DNA of 64,000 nucleotides, from contig JAJTWR010000239.1 in NCBI GenBank assembly GCA_021613335.1, forward strand, positions 777,501 through 841,500. The letters run 5' to 3'. The position numbers and the translations under genes are program-made. Source of the stretch: Whitmania pigra (Eukaryota > Annelida > Clitellata > Hirudinida > Haemopidae). The stretch's first letter is position 1. Each line of letters begins with the position of its first letter. This document shows, one piece after another, positions 13,608 to 27,365 of this stretch. The notes beneath the pieces are model-generated. The model made no database searches and was not told where the DNA came from. It was given only the letters and a program-made list of their open reading frames with translations.

Positions 13608-16600
13608 TCACTTCCGCTGTTCTTGACTGCGAAGTAGGAAGTTGCTCTTCGTGATGCGCAACAACTTCGCCGTGGCGTCCCTGGTGCTGACGAGGTACCT
13701 GCTCATGTCCATCGTCGTTTGGACCGGTGGCACGACCAGCTCAGTGTCACCGTACCTCGGTCTCCACACCAAAACCTTCAAGAGCGTCGAAAAATGATCA
13801 TTCACGATGGCCTTCATTTGTTACATTATTTTCTATTCAAAATATTCAGAAAGATAAAAATATTATGAAAAATTTTGACCGGTTAAAGGGATTCATCTGT
13901 TTAAATCTCAGAAGAATGTTAAAGCAAGAAATAATGTCATGGTTCCATTAATCACTGATTGTGCCGAATTTGATCCTAATGAGACAAAACGCAAGACAAT
14001 TTGAATTGATTAGCCCTGCAGCTAACGATGTACTTTTCCAAGGAGATGGAGACACTAAGTTTCATGTCGATCATAAAAAAAAATTCTTAAACATCGGCAT
14101 TGATATTTGATTCTCATTCTCACTTGTGATTGTTCCTAAGATTTTGTGCCACTTTCCATATTAAGTTGCATTTATTCTAAATATTTCATAGTATGAAGAT
14201 TATAAATGTTTACTATTTAAATGCATAATGCATTTCCTTGGTGAATAACGCTTCCTATTTAAAATAAACAAGGATCTTATCAGACTACAGCATAGAAGAT
14301 TATAAAGGTTTGGTAATAAAATTACTAAGGAGTCTAAATTAGCATTTACACATTGAGAGAGGGTTAACGCACCTGACAACTGTTCGCATTGGGAGGGTTG
14401 AGAGCGTAGGACTTGAGAGGGGGAGTTAAGTGCTCAGGCACAACCCTCGGACTTTCTTGTTCAAAGGGTCCCAACAGTTTAGCCCTCTTACCCAAAGGGT
14501 TCTTCGGGTTAACATCGATAGCTAATTCCATAGACCAGGTGAGGGTTCTGATGATTTGGTAGGTATCAGTGTTGACGTCCTTTAAGGCCAAGAAGGTGTA
14601 GAACCTCTGTTTTCTGTACACAAACGTCAAACTCGGATCTCTCGTGTATCCGATGCTGGGTATGTACCAAGTTACCTGGTGATATCGAGAATTATTAGTT
14701 GATTGCTCGCAAATTAATTTTTTTTTATAGAATTGTTCAAGATTAAAATTATGAATTTAAATAAATCTTGTCGAAGCTTCCTTTTTTGACGCGACATCAA
14801 GAGAATGATTGGAAAGCAATGCCTTCAAATTATCAACGTAGCTCGTAAAAAGGATTTATCATTAATTGATAAATCGGATAAATCGTCAATGATAAAAAAC
14901 GGCCTTAAAACGTTGAATAAAACATCTAAAAGGTAGTTGAATTTTGCAGGCAATTTGCTCTAATAATCTCAAAAATGGCTCAAATTAATGTGAAAAGTTT
15001 ACCTGAGGAAAGAAGTTGTCATTCATGTGTACAGTTGTGAAGGTGGCACTCTGCGTGGGTCCTTGAAGATGTGTGACCTCGTTCTTTGATCCGTACCAAG
15101 GATACTGCTTGCCATCTGCATCGCTCACCATTTTGTATTTTCCAGATACAATTTCTGGAAACTCCCAGCTCGTTCTTTAACGGAATTAAGTGTTTATAAA
15201 AGATTTCTATTTACATCGAAATAAACCCAATTTACTACAAACAAAAAATCTACTTATGTGATTATTAAATCACTAATCACATACCGACATAAATTATTTT
15301 ATCAAAACAAAATTTTATTCTAAAAGCAAGGTAAAGCTTACAATCCTTCACTTCCATAGGTATTGATGAACTGCATGTCTGTGCACACCTGGATCCATCC
15401 AACCTGGATGTTCACTCCTGCAGGAAGTGGCGGAATTTCCACACTAGCGAGAGCCCTATTTTTAGATAATTCGTTTTCAATTATTATATAATAACTATAA
15501 ATTTTTAATTGAATTTTTTATAATGCCCGATGATTTGATTAAACATTCAGCATTTATATATGATTTAATATTATATTTTGTGTTTGTTTAATTATCAATC
15601 AATTGTAAATCATTCCTCAGAATAATAAGAACGTGTTGTGCATGGATTTAAAAAGGTGGCTAAAAGAATTTAAAGAGACAAAATGTCCAAAATAATATAC
15701 TTTTAAATGTTTAAATATTCAAATTTATATTAAAATTTATTTCTTCAATTATAATTAATCATGTTGTGACTGATTTTGTAAGAAATTATTTATTTAATTG
15801 GTTAGCTAATAATTAATCAAGCTTTATCAAACTTGGTGAGTAACCAAATTTCTAAATAAAAATTTCTAATTTTCATCGAAATGAAAGTGATGTTGAGTCA
15901 GGTCAAATATGGTGGTAGTTTGTCAAAAGAGTTTGTAATTACTGACGTATTTTGCAGTTTTATTAGAACAATATTAGAAGAGTTAAAATAAGAGAAAGCC
16001 CAAGGCCACAGCCATCAACAGCATCATAACCAACATCATCATCAGCATCATCGCAATCACCATCACCACCACCTCCGAGTTAATGAACCTGAAATGCGGC
16101 GTGCGATACTTAAGTACTGCATTGGATTTCTCGTCTATGATGGTCAGTCTCTTGTCAATTCCAAACTGAAGTTTGTGCAGCTTTATGGCCGAAGCATGCA
16201 AGAACCTGGGCTGAGCGTTGACCGAGCGAGGAACCGAAGTCATGTCTTTCGAAGACCTGGGCTCGATCTGCTGCTGACTGCCAGATTTCTTCTGCGGCCA
16301 AGAGGCCATGCCAGACGATCTGGCCTGCTCCTCGTCTTCCAGTTCGATTCCGTTGCCAGTCTCCAGAGGCGAACCTCTTGCCGTTATGTTTCTCCTGTAA
16401 TTTTTTGAGGAGGGAGACACGTGGATGGACGTCTTGGAAAACTCGTCACGCATGGACGGATCATCCATGTAACGCTTTTGACCGTGACTCGACTTGCTCC
16501 CGCTAATGGCAACGATCTCGTGCTGGGTGTGATCTTGACGAGATCTCTTGCTGGAAGTATGTCCCATTCCTAGCGAGGATCCTCTGTATGAATATATTGA

Positions 16601-17107
16601 TTCTGGATCCGACAAATGCTTCGCAAATGGTGCTTTGAGGTGGTTGGGATAGAGCCTGGAGTCGTACTCGTCAGCGTCGTTTTGGAGGTTTAGTTGACTG
16701 CGTTCTTGACGTATTTGATGGGCGTGCAGCTGCTTGAGAGGATACCTTCCAAGCGAATTGAAACTCCTCGACTTGACGCCCCTCCAGTCGGAGTGGTTGA
16801 AATTGCAGTGGGCGGAGTCGGAAAAGTTTTTGTCCGCTTCTAAACCGGGTCTCCTGAAGCGGTCTTTTAGAAAATCCGATGTCGAACTTTCGTCGTAATC
16901 TTCGAAACAGTCTGAATCGGAGTCGTACCTGACGATCACTTGAGGGAGCTTCTTATCAACGTTCACCGGGAGGGGTCCAGCCAGCGACCCGCCTACCGAG
17001 GTGTACTCGTACCTGGGTTGGTAAGAAATTGAAGAATTTGACGAGAATTGATGGCCTCTGCGTTCGGTCGTCTTCTCCTTATTTCGTCTCAGCGTCCTGC
17101 TTAGCAT
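13608..17107 (-). CDS. FAM78: FAM78 family protein, five exons
   Basis: Coding exons in transcript order are 17107-16089, 15455-15342, 15174-15003, 14675-14373 and 13775-13608. All four junctions agree in phase and have GT-AG ends, giving 591 aa. The conserved FAM78 core occupies about residues 305-591: VLKYRTPHF, then VEIPPLPAG, VGWIQVCTDMQFINTYGSEG, SWEFPEIVSGKYKMVSDADG, YPWYGSKNEV, MNDNFFPQVTW, LGKRAKLLGP, NPPNANSCQ and VLVWRPRYG. Vertebrate FAM78A/B run about 260-283 aa, so this protein carries an extra N-terminal segment of roughly 300 aa rich in Ser, Arg and His. Its function is unknown, as it is for the family. The start Met follows an in-frame TGA by one codon, so it is either the true start or follows an unseen 5' exon. 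Confidence 0.88.
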
Positions 17108-18815
17108 GGGTCAAAATGACCCGCCCGTTTGTTCCTGTTCGTCCTTTCTGTAAGAGTTTTTGGCAGATCCCGTGTTCAAAAAGGCAGGGCCTGAGTGAAC
17201 GACACTCAAGTCTTGGACATGGAATGAGCATGAACTTTACAGACCTTGAAAAAACATGTTGATCGATCGAGTGTTCTACGATCTTTCGATTGACTGCTGT
17301 TGCTCACGTTGTCGGTGAAGAAAATCGTTGTTACAGAAAAAAAATTGATTGTTAAAATACTTTGACTCTTGAGAAGTTGTGCATAGGACTGAATGTTATC
17401 TTTGTTGGTCGTCTTATGCCGCAAGCGACTCGGATCGAAATCTTATTTTCGTGAAAACTAAATAATATGAAAATAATAACATAAAATAATAAATTGTATT
17501 AATTTTGTTGGCTAATTGAACAGATATTCATAAGTTCAATCAGTAAGAAGCGTTATTTCTTCTTTATTTTCAACTTTTTAGTTACAACGTCATCGCAGCA
17601 TATTGCTATGCTTACGTTTACATTGTACTATTAAATAAACTCCCATTGATAAAGTTATTGCAAAATACCATCTCCAAACTGCAGTTGATTACCGAGATAA
17701 TATTTTGCTTTATAAAATTTGCCATTTCCAAGCAATTTGACAGATCTCGACTCTGACGCAAGTGCGTCAGACGGCAGCGCCATGGCAGTAAGAAGCAGTT
17801 TTACCCGCCAAATTTAACCTCAAACTTGTCAGGACTTCCTTTAACACCACGAATGACAATTTTTTGCCTTTTTTCTCGAACAAATCGTGAAGTAATAATA
17901 GGAAATAATTGGATCGCAGGTAGTGGCACCAGGACGAAGGCATCCCAGGGATAGGTAGGCACGAGACTTAGGAACGTGTAGCTGAGACGATTGTCAATAA
18001 AGACACTTTTAGGAATAATTATCTGATTTGTCACGAGCAGAATAACTTCACACGATTTAATAGCTGGCAGAATACAGTTATCCTCTACTGATTGCTAGTA
18101 ATTGTGTAGGCAGATGTATGAAGATTTATAAAGCCATAGAAAATAATTCTCATTATTGTTGTTGCTCATACTTCTTCAGCACATCCATTGAAAATGTTAC
18201 ACAAAAATGAATCAAATCCAAAAGCAGCATTTAATCATTTTCTAAATCAAGGGCGATTAAAAAACCTCAAGCCAAAAAGATGATTAAGAAGCCGAATTCA
18301 ATGATTAGAGACACGTCGATGAGCCAAACCACCTCCATAACAAGTATTTGTAATTGGTCGCACCAAAAGGCACCTTCAAAATAAATTTAACCGGAGACGT
18401 CGAACGCCTCGAATCGATCCAGAAATCAACGGACGGATTCTGACGAAGGAAACAATCGAAAATATATTTTAAAAAAATAACTTAAACGCGAGACAGACAC
18501 GAGCAAAAACGTTTATGAGTGAAAAAAATAAAAGCTTCAAAACGTTATTCTTGCGCGACAACAATTTCTCGGAAACTCAGTCAATCCGTTTAGAAGAGGG
18601 AATGTTTCTTCATCGAATACAAGTGCATCCAAGCCACGATTAGTTGAAATGAAGATTCGCACGAGAAAGCATCTCTCGACAATGATTTCTTTCAGCTCGA
18701 TAATTAAACCACCGACACCGCAATATAAAATCTTCGACTCGTGATTCCTTAAATAGCTTTCGGACGAATCCCTGCTTAATGGAACGGGGAGGTGCAAAAA
18801 TAAATTCCGCGAGTC
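17108..18815. other. Intergenic between two minus-strand genes
   Basis: Upstream of FAM78 and downstream of the LRR gene. A 77-codon minus-strand frame at 17801-18034 has ordinary amino-acid composition but no recognisable family. The remainder should include the 3' UTR of the LRR gene and the FAM78 promoter; no TATA box is obvious. Confidence 0.4.
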
Positions 18816-20100
18816 TCAACCCAGGGCGACCTTCGGCGCGGGGGCAGAAGATTCCACCGTCTCCCTGTACACGGCACTGTATCGAACGGTCTTCTTCTCC
18901 TGGGCTCGCCTCCTCCTGTTGCTCAGAAATCTGTGGACCGAGCATCCGACGGCGGCGATCACCGCGACGACCGCCAAGATTATGATGACGATCACGAGGC
19001 TCTTGTTCGATTCTTCCTCTCCGGGTTCGCTCTTTCGAGCTGCACATCGCGACGCGAAGTCCGCCAAGTTAAAGTTGGCATGGTTTTCGTCGTGACACCT
19101 AAAAATCGAGAACATTAAATTTGAGTTAATAGTTATGCATTTAACACTTGTTAATTATTTGAAAGAGAACCAAAACAAACACAGAATTTTATTGATTAGC
19201 TATTAACAAATTATCTATGTTACATTGTAGAGCAAAATAGGGCACTCACAAGACATCTGAAGGCTGAATAGTCTTGCTGGAAAGTCCATCAACCCACAAG
19301 CATGAGCAATTCAAATTCATTTCATCAACCTTCAAATAATTCAAAGATTTAAAGTCTGCAAAATTCAAGTCAATCTCTGACATCGGGTTTCCGCTCAGCG
19401 ACAACTTTTCCAAGGAATCCTTCGAGGAATCCAAAAGAAACTTTGGGAGACGAGAGAGTCGATTGTTCGAGAGATCAACTTCCACAAGTTTTGCACTAAA
19501 ATGAAAATCTTCCGATGGAACAGAATCTAATTCACATTCCCGAGCATGCAAAACCTTCAGGTCGTTCAAATTATTCAAAATGGAAGCAGAGAAGTTTTTG
19601 AATGCATTTTTAGAAAGGACCAATGTCTTTAATGTTGGAACTGAACGTAGTACATCCCTCATGTGTGGAAGGTCACTATATGTTAATCTACATTGTGTCA
19701 AATTCAGAATCTCAAGAGCTGTACCATTGAGATTAAGATTTCTAAAATTAATGCTGGAGCTAACTAAGCTCAGAGACTTTAGTGATCTCATATTTGAGAA
19801 AGCTTTGAAATCCGTGTTATTTATATTGCAATCAATCAGAGATAATTCTGTTAAATGCTGAACATCTGAATCACTAGAAAACAAAGCTCCATTGACAGTA
19901 GAGCTTGATAAGACCACTTTAGTAATAGCTAAATTTAATGGCTTCAGATCCAAGGGTTCTTCAATAGACTCACAAGCAATTTGATCATTGGAACATATGC
20001 ACTTAGGCAATCCTTCACAAGTTTCATCGGTGAAAGAAGTGCTCAAACAAATACTAAGAATGACGAAGAAACATAATCTCGAAACCATTTTAAGAAACAA
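18816..20100 (-). CDS. LRR type I membrane protein
   Basis: There are two exons, 20100-19250 and 19098-18816, joined by a gtgagt donor and a tttttag acceptor, giving 377 aa. Residues 1-24 form a signal peptide (LCFFVILSICLSTSF). A cysteine-rich N-cap follows (CEGLPKCICSNDQIAC), then about seven leucine-rich repeats (such as LKTLVLSKNAFKNF, LVEVDLSNNRLSRLP and LEKLSLSGNPMSEI). The C-terminal cysteine cap (NCSCLWVDGL, then CHDE and SRC) is split by the intron. Residues about 318-338 are a membrane helix (LVIVIIILAVVAVIAAVGC), followed by a basic stop-transfer (RRRRAQEKK) and a short tail of about 35 aa containing two Tyr. This architecture fits a cell-surface recognition or adhesion protein. 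I cannot assign an orthologue. Confidence 0.85.
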
Positions 20101-21690
20101 ATGTATATCTCAATCTACTTTTAATAAGGTAATGTATATTTTGCGACGGTAACAACAAACAAGCTACAATTAATGCAAACTGCGGCCGAAGCTCAGACGT
20201 GATATTCTCAGGCAAATAAAACCACGAAAGATCATCAGTGCATTCATACTTAAATCACCTGTGTAACAATTGAAAATAAACGCAAAATATTTTTAAAATA
20301 TTTATTAAAATAAATGTTTGTTTTTATCTTATAATAATTTTATTTATTCGCAGATTTCAAAATGATCATGAAATGGATTAAACGCCCACTTTTGTGGTCT
20401 CTTAAACATTTAAAATTAAAGTTGATTTAAATTGATATTATTTTCACTTACAAGAAATTTGTTTAGAAATGTGACGAATATCGCTTCACTTTGTCTTTAC
20501 TTATATTATCTTGAGCATCACATGTATATGTAGCTGAGATCGCAGATGTTAATTAATTTCCTATAAGTAATCAAGTAGACTATTGCGTCTTTAGATTTAC
20601 TTTCTTATTCAACTTCACTTAACCATGCGTGCGACATGCTGTGAATTTTATTTTTGAATCGCTAAATTTATTTTTAAAATCCGACCCGAAATTAATAGAA
20701 ACGAGTTCAGACGGCATCGGTGTTATAACATCTGCCAAAGAAATCCTGCAACAATGAATAACATTAAAGCCGGTTTAGCTTGAAACATAACAAATTCAGT
20801 AATTCCGTCAACTTCTCAAGTATTTGAAACAAATACCAAAACAATGCCAAACATTTGTCTCTTATCTCCATCCTGCACGATCCATCATCCTTTTGTTCGC
20901 TTCTTTGCTCCTCGCCAGTCATGCGTAATTTCACTCGGGGCACCGCCTCAAAAAAGTATCATCCATGCTTTGCTCAAAACTTTTCGAACAGACTTCATTT
21001 GAAATCATGATTTCAAAATGTTGATTTAAAGGGATGCATGAGACATTTATATAAAAAAAAATCTTTTTAAAATAAAGTTATAGAATGATTTTAAACGAAT
21101 TTGTCTAAAATCAATATTTTTATAATAATGATAATCATAATAAAACAATAATTTAACAAATATGATCGCGATAAGATCAATTATAATATTGCTGGTGTGA
21201 ACTGTTAGATCATTTCTGCTAATTAGCCTGGGTTTTCCTCCATTTATTTTTAGACATTTGTGTTACTATTTTAAATCTTCATAGTTTATTATTGATTACT
21301 TATATTATTATCATTATTATTATTATTATATTATTTCGTGACAAATCAAATCACATGAAATGACTTGTTGAAATGATTTGATACAATCACATGTGACTTA
21401 ATCATCTCAATATTATAACATTCCAATTTACGAAGTAAACAACTATCCACGGTTCAATAAAAATAAATATTCAAATTTTTAAAAACGTAATAGCGATTGA
21501 TGATACAATATCCCTGACATAATATTTCATACTAATTTAATTGTGAATCTAGGATTACGAGGTCCGCTTAAACACTGTCAAGAAATTATTACCGGACGAT
21601 TATAAATTACAATGAGTGTGCGTTCTTCAAAGTTTTGAGAGATAAGTGCTCAGAGGGATTGCCATTTGTTCGACTCATAACTGCCAACAA
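20101..21690. other. Intergenic upstream of LRR gene
   Basis: AT-rich with no coding similarity. It should contain the LRR gene promoter just above 20100, but no clear core element was seen. Confidence 0.4.
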
Positions 21691-21695
21691 CAACG

Positions 21696-21931
<236 letters not shown>

Positions 21932-21945
<14 letters not shown>

Positions 21946-22350
21946 CAACAACATCATTATCAGCATCAACATCTTCACAATGAGATCGTCGTTGTCATCT
22001 TTCTATTTGTATCTCGCTTGACCTATTCACTTCATGAATATGCACAATGTTCATCTCATTAACATTCATGAGCCTTCTTATTAGCCATCCTCTAATTGGT
22101 TCTTAAGCCTCCTGAAAAACTAACAGTAAATAAACAAAAATTTAAATTCGCTTTCTGTTTCTATGAGTCAAAAATGAAGAACAAAAATAAGTTAGAAATT
22201 ATAATAAATTAGCTTATATATTGTTTTAAGATTTACTTCATTCGAATTTATTGGTTAATCGCCTCACCATAATATAATGATGAATATTAATAATAACTCT
22301 TCAATTGCATAATTGAAATATCTTTGTGGATTTGTACAATTGCGATATTA
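21932..22350. repeat. Dispersed repeat R1, copy 2 (uninterrupted)
   Basis: Direct-orientation match to 6381-6719 plus 7832-7871. It carries 23 extra bases near 22110 (ctcctgaaaaactaacagta) and lacks the 1.1 kb MITE-like insertion. It is preceded by a CAT microsatellite, as is copy 1 in short form. Confidence 0.75.
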
Positions 22351-22382
22351 ATATTAATAATGATAGTAAAGAAGAGAACTAG

Positions 22383-22475
22383 TACCTTGTTTCCCCGAAA
22401 ATAAGCCCTAGCATGATTTTTCAAGGCGCACGAACTATCTCGAAAATAAGCCCTAGTTAATATCATCAGCCGGCA
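22383..22475. mobile_element. DNA-transposon end fragment
   Basis: The sequence ttgtttccccgaaaataagc recurs in partial form about 50 bp later (ctcgaaaataagccctagtt). This 'CCCCGAAAATAAG' block is one I associate with termini of dispersed DNA transposons in animals. No second end was found, so the superfamily is not assigned. Confidence 0.4.
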
Positions 22476-22602
22476 TTTAATGTCTGTTTTATTAAAATAT
22501 TATTATAATAAAGTACCGACAATGAAAATTATAATTATTGTGAGTATTTATATGTAAAATACAAGTAGGTAAGCAGATACTCTAAACAGACAACCAATTA
22601 GA

Positions 22603-23110
22603 ACAGGGGTTTCCAAACTTTTCAGCCCGAGGGTCGCATGTTAACTACAAAACAGCAGTTTGGGGGCCGACTACACACTCGAGGTCCAAACAAAAAAAAG
22701 AATAAAAGTTATATAATACAGTGCATGAACATTGTTTGTGGAATGTCTCATTACTCATCTGCTTCGCTTGTCTAACCAAGCCTTTCTTTAAAGATGTTGT
22801 TTTTAGTTATTTATTTAATATTATTTTATTCAGTTATTATTTAATAAAACATTGATACACTACACATGAACACTCGCATTAGTGGGAATGGTGATATTGT
22901 TTCCTGGATGCCAAAGTAGCAGACATTTCTGGTTTTTCATTTGATGTCCCTAACATCAACAGTGACCTGAGATTATCATTGGACAAGTTTGCTTTCAAAT
23001 TGTTCTCAGCGTATTTCATTCTTGAAAATGTTTGTTCACACAAATATGTTGTCCCAAAGAATGGATTGAAAGGTACCTTGATGCAAAAGTGTTGACGTTA
23101 GGAAAGTCTT
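22603..23110 (-). mobile_element. hAT transposon remnant
   Basis: The left end reads caggggtttccaaacttttc followed by 'agcccgagggtcgc', typical of hAT termini. Further right, the minus strand encodes a decayed C-terminal hAT dimerisation region: TYLCEQTFSRMKYAENNLKA, then LSNDNLRSLL, then SNEKPEMSATLASRKQYHH. The other end and the catalytic part are missing. Confidence 0.7.
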
Positions 23111-23907
23111 CCTTGGGCAAAAATGGTAAAAATCTATTATATTACGTCATGATTTATCCGAAGTGTCCATAATTAGTTATGCCATTGTTTGGAGTCTCTT
23201 GTCATTGCCACCATTATCGTCGTCATTGTTAATATTATCATATTATTACAATATAATATTATTATTATTATTATTATTACATTATAATTATATTATTAGA
23301 AGCTATTATATTATTAAAAGAACTTATATTATAATAACTTATAAATATAATAATTATATTATATTATTATTTTTTTGCTATTATTATCATTATAAATTCG
23401 CAGCTGATATTTTGATTGTTGACGTGTTATTGAAGTTTCAATGTGCTTTCGCCTCGTCATGGCGGTCATAAATTTCCCAATAAAATCCTTTCAAACCCCT
23501 CGTTTGACCCTGACCTAGTCTGACCTTGACCTACTCGTCACCATGGTAACCTCCGTGACCTCTGAGGACGCGAGCGGATTGAGTTGCCATTCTATGAAAT
23601 AAATTGAACGAATAAATGAGGAGAGACGATGATAAGGAAGGAGAGATGATAACGGAAAGGAGATGATGAGGCAGAGGATGGACCAAGGAAGAGGGGGCAG
23701 GGTCCGTCCGCGGGACGCTCCACGACCTTTGAAACGGAATGAGACGAAGCAATCTGTCCGCAAATGATGGATGGAGACTTAATGGAGTTCCTCTCTTCAA
23801 TGACCGTTTGTGCGCATGTCCTGTGACGTCACGAATGAATGAGAGAGTGAGTAGATTGAGGTTATTAAATGACAGCTTCCATTGTTTTATTTGTTGTTGT
23901 TGAAGGG

Positions 23908-23910
23908 GTA

Positions 23911-23942
<32 letters not shown>

Positions 23943-23981
23943 AATAATAATAATAATAATAATAAAAATAATAATAATAAT
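23908..23981. repeat. (GAT)n-(AAT)n compound microsatellite
   Basis: Abrupt change from gat units to aat units near 23940. Confidence 0.9.
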
Positions 23982-24709
23982 ATAAATTGCAAGGTGTTTA
24001 AATATTGAAGCAGTCAACGAATTCAAACCGACAAAGCGGGTCGTGTTAAAGTATGATTGATGACGTCATTTAATCGGATGGAGTCACCTGAATAAGTGGA
24101 TGACGTGGAAGGTGACGTCACAGATTGCCGAGGGATCACGTGATGACATTTTTGTTGTTGAAAATTATTCCTGAATCCTTTTTTATTCTTTTAGATTGAC
24201 ATGGTTTATTATGATCAACATGACGTCATAACGTAGTCAAAGCAACAAAGTCTATCAACATCGTAACCATAGCAACAACAAAATAAATATAAAACAATAA
24301 CAACCAATATTAGAACTGACCATCGATACTGACCAATTCTCTGCAATGACAATTAAATCAATAACAACAACACATAACAAGTACAGCAATAATAACAACA
24401 ATAGCAACTAATAAACAGTCTTGAAGATGAGCGTGAAAGAGCATTGTAAGAAGGTCTATAAGGATGATATTAATTAGTCAGTGATGCTCTTCCAAGGTCA
24501 TCAAGAACTCCAGGACAAGGTCATCGGGAGGTGCCTGCACGTCAGTCACGTGTTTTCTTCTCCCGTTGAATACAGTTGAAGATTGGAGAGATTGAAGAAT
24601 GGAGGGATGGAGGACTATCAGGGAACGTCAGAATGCGTGGAAAGAGAAACATGTCGGATGGAAAGATAATTGTTGAAGGAGTCGCTTGGTGCAGACTCGA
24701 AGATGCGTT

Positions 24710-24832
24710 TGATGATAATGATTGCGACGATGTTGATGATGATGATGATGATGATGATGACGACGACGACGATGTTGATGATGACAATGACGACGATGAT
24801 GACGATGATGACGATGACGACGATGACAGAAA
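24710..24832. repeat. (GAT/GAC)n microsatellite
   Basis: About 120 bp of gat and gac units. Its poly-Asp frame is compositional. Confidence 0.9.
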
Positions 24833-25856
24833 CGTCTGTTTGGACTTCTCGAACTCTCAAGCCATCTGAAAGTCTAATTTGTCTCTGGTTGAAATTCCCG
24901 ATTGAGTGTAGTCGCTTCTCGGAATAAATTAAGTAATTTAAATTATGATCGCAATAATTGTTATTTTTATTTTTATTATTATTATTATTGTTTTTAGCAT
25001 CACTATTATGATTAGTTCTATTGTTCGACGATAAAGTATAAATAACACATCAATTTAATTAATATTTATAGGGTCCCAGGCACAGACTGAAGAAGTGGAA
25101 TGTCTGATGACGTATTGGTGGCCATATTTCCAGGCAATAGATGACGATGATGACGATCTGGAGTTCGTCGGATGAAAGAAAAGATGATGACTCACGCGGG
25201 AATGATTCATTTGACAGATGATGTGTTACGGCAAACGGAGACACGGGACAATTTATGGTCGATATTGGACTCTGTTCATCTGTTCTTGATTGTGTAACAA
25301 TCCTGAGTAATGCAATTATGAAGACAGGATTGTGGACGGAAGGAGAACACTAGACGGCGGAGGAGTTTCAAAGGTTCGGTCACATGATTCCGTGGTGGAG
25401 GGTGGATGGTCCGATGCGGAGATAATCTGTTTATGTCCGTGAGATGCGGTGTTATTAATTTCTTATCTCTCGTCCTTTAAATCTTCGTCGTCCTCATCTC
25501 ACTTAGCAGCATGAAAGTTAAAATTATTAGCTAGACTTTGTGCAAACAATACCATTAAATACATAGTTATTATTACTATACCAATATTTGTATACTATTA
25601 TATTAATATGTATAATATATATTATTATATATATATAATTGTAATAATAAAAACTATTATTATTATTATTATTAAAACTTGTGATATTCGTAAATGCTAT
25701 TTAGATCATTAGAATGACATCATTCGGATATCTTTAACAATTTCCTATCAGACAGTACAACAACAACAACAACTGATGAATCTGAAGTTATAAAAAAAAC
25801 ATCAACGCAATATTTAAAGTCCTTAACTGGGTCAGATATCACCAAAAGACCATAAT

Positions 25857-26080
25857 AAGAATTAATATTATTACATTTATAATTAATATTACTATTACTA
25901 CTAGTATTATTATAATAATAATAATTAATATTACTCTTACTACTATTACTGTTATAATAATAATTAATATTACTATTACTACTACTATTATTATAATAAT
26001 AATAATTAATATTACTCTTACTACTATTATAATAATAATAATAATTAATATTACACTTACTACTATTACTATTTGCACTA
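25857..26080. repeat. Minisatellite of about 50-57 bp
   Basis: Four tandem units, each composed of an 'aataataattaatattac' block and a 'ctactattact' block. One frame yields repeated SNINYYY strings, which are not taken as protein. Confidence 0.85.
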
Positions 26081-26232
26081 TTAGTAGAACAACAAGGCCT
26101 TACTGTCAACCAATTAGACGGGGTTTCCTCGAATGTGCCTGGGACTTTTGGTGGCACAAACTTAATAAGAACGAAATTAACGTATCGAAAATTATTGCTA
26201 GAATTATGATTTACGATGAATTCGCATTAATT

Positions 26233-26234
<2 letters not shown>

Positions 26235-26267
<33 letters not shown>

Positions 26268-26335
26268 TTATTATTATTATTATTATTACTATTATTATTT
26301 TTATTATTATTACTGTTATTATTTTTATTATTTCT
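26235..26335. repeat. (ATT)n microsatellite
   Basis: About 100 bp of tta/att units with interruptions. Confidence 0.9.
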
Positions 26336-26801
26336 ATTGAATTGAGATGATTGTTATTATTTCTAACATCGATGGCAATAAAAGAGGCCATGCTGTTTGC
26401 CAGTGCGGAAGTTGACTAATTAAGTGGAGCCGACCAGTCCCAAAGACGATGTCATGATGTAGCGCTTAATAAGAAAGATTGCAAGTTTATGATTTTCAAT
26501 TATTCTTTATTTCCTTTCAATTATTCTTTATTTCTTCCTCTTCGTACCAACTTGAACTTCTCAGAATGTGCGAACGGAATTACATAATTTTTGATTATTA
26601 ATTAAAAGCATTTTTAAATCATTTTTAATTTTGTTAATTTTTTTAAAAATATCATATCATTAGAAACATTTTTGGGCGAAACATTTTTTGTGTCCCATTT
26701 GAAGTTTTTGTCTTTGAAGTGAAGTTTACCTTGTTGATGTTTGCATTTCATACAAAACAATTGAACGCTTGCTTTTTTAAAGACCATCACTGAAAAATTA
26801 A

Positions 26802-26802
<1 letters not shown>

Positions 26803-26862
<60 letters not shown>

Positions 26863-26960
26863 TATTATTATTATTATTATTAATTATTATTATTATTATT
26901 ATTATTATTATCATCATCATCATCATTATCATCATCATCATCATCATCATTATCATCACC
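26803..26960. repeat. (ATT)n-(CAT)n compound microsatellite
   Basis: About 110 bp of att units pass into cat units at about 26911. Confidence 0.95.
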
Positions 26961-27340
26961 TCATGCCATTAATGTTCGTATTATTGTCTAAATTATCAAC
27001 AAGCTCTATTGTCATCTTCATCATGATAATTATTAATATCACATTCATACTTGCGCAATAACATTATGGACACAACAACAACAACAACATCATCATCAAC
27101 CTTGTAGTCGTCATCATCATCATCACCATCATCACCATGACCACGTTACTCATTCTCAATCATCACTCCAATAAAAATTACGGAGTAGTAGAGAAAGCAT
27201 GAAATCACCAAAAGTTTGTAGAAACTCGTAACAATCGTCGTCCAATAGGAATGACCGGAGTGCCTTAACTCCACCCACCCTTTTACTCATGCATACCTAA
27301 TGAACTACCCTAGATATGATACACTACGGCGGGCACGCTC

Positions 27341-27365
27341 GACTATAAATAGATCGTCGTCGTTA
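27341..27365 (+). promoter_or_regulatory. Possible TATA-type core promoter
   Basis: ctataaatagatcgtcgtcg matches the TATA consensus (TATAAATAG) in unusually GC-rich surroundings (cggcgggcacgctcg upstream). An initiator-like ttagttc lies about 25 bp downstream. Two TGACGTCA-type CRE palindromes follow at about 27571 and 27592. The gene it would serve is not established. Confidence 0.35.

Larger units (their letters stand above)
23111..25856. other. Gene-poor, microsatellite-rich
   Basis: Contains ATT and TAA tracts (23230-23390), a (gat)n to (aat)n switch at 23908-23980 and a (gat/gac)n block at 24710-24832. No exon was recognised on either strand. Confidence 0.5.

Noticed and set aside
17801..18034. 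77-codon minus-strand frame between the LRR and FAM78 genes
   Set aside because: Ordinary composition but no recognised family, no supporting splice partners, and a length expected by chance. Mentioned only in the intergenic entry.
18640..19047. 135-codon minus-strand frame overlapping the LRR gene
   Set aside because: It is another frame of the second LRR exon, which is fixed by the cysteine cap, membrane helix and phase.
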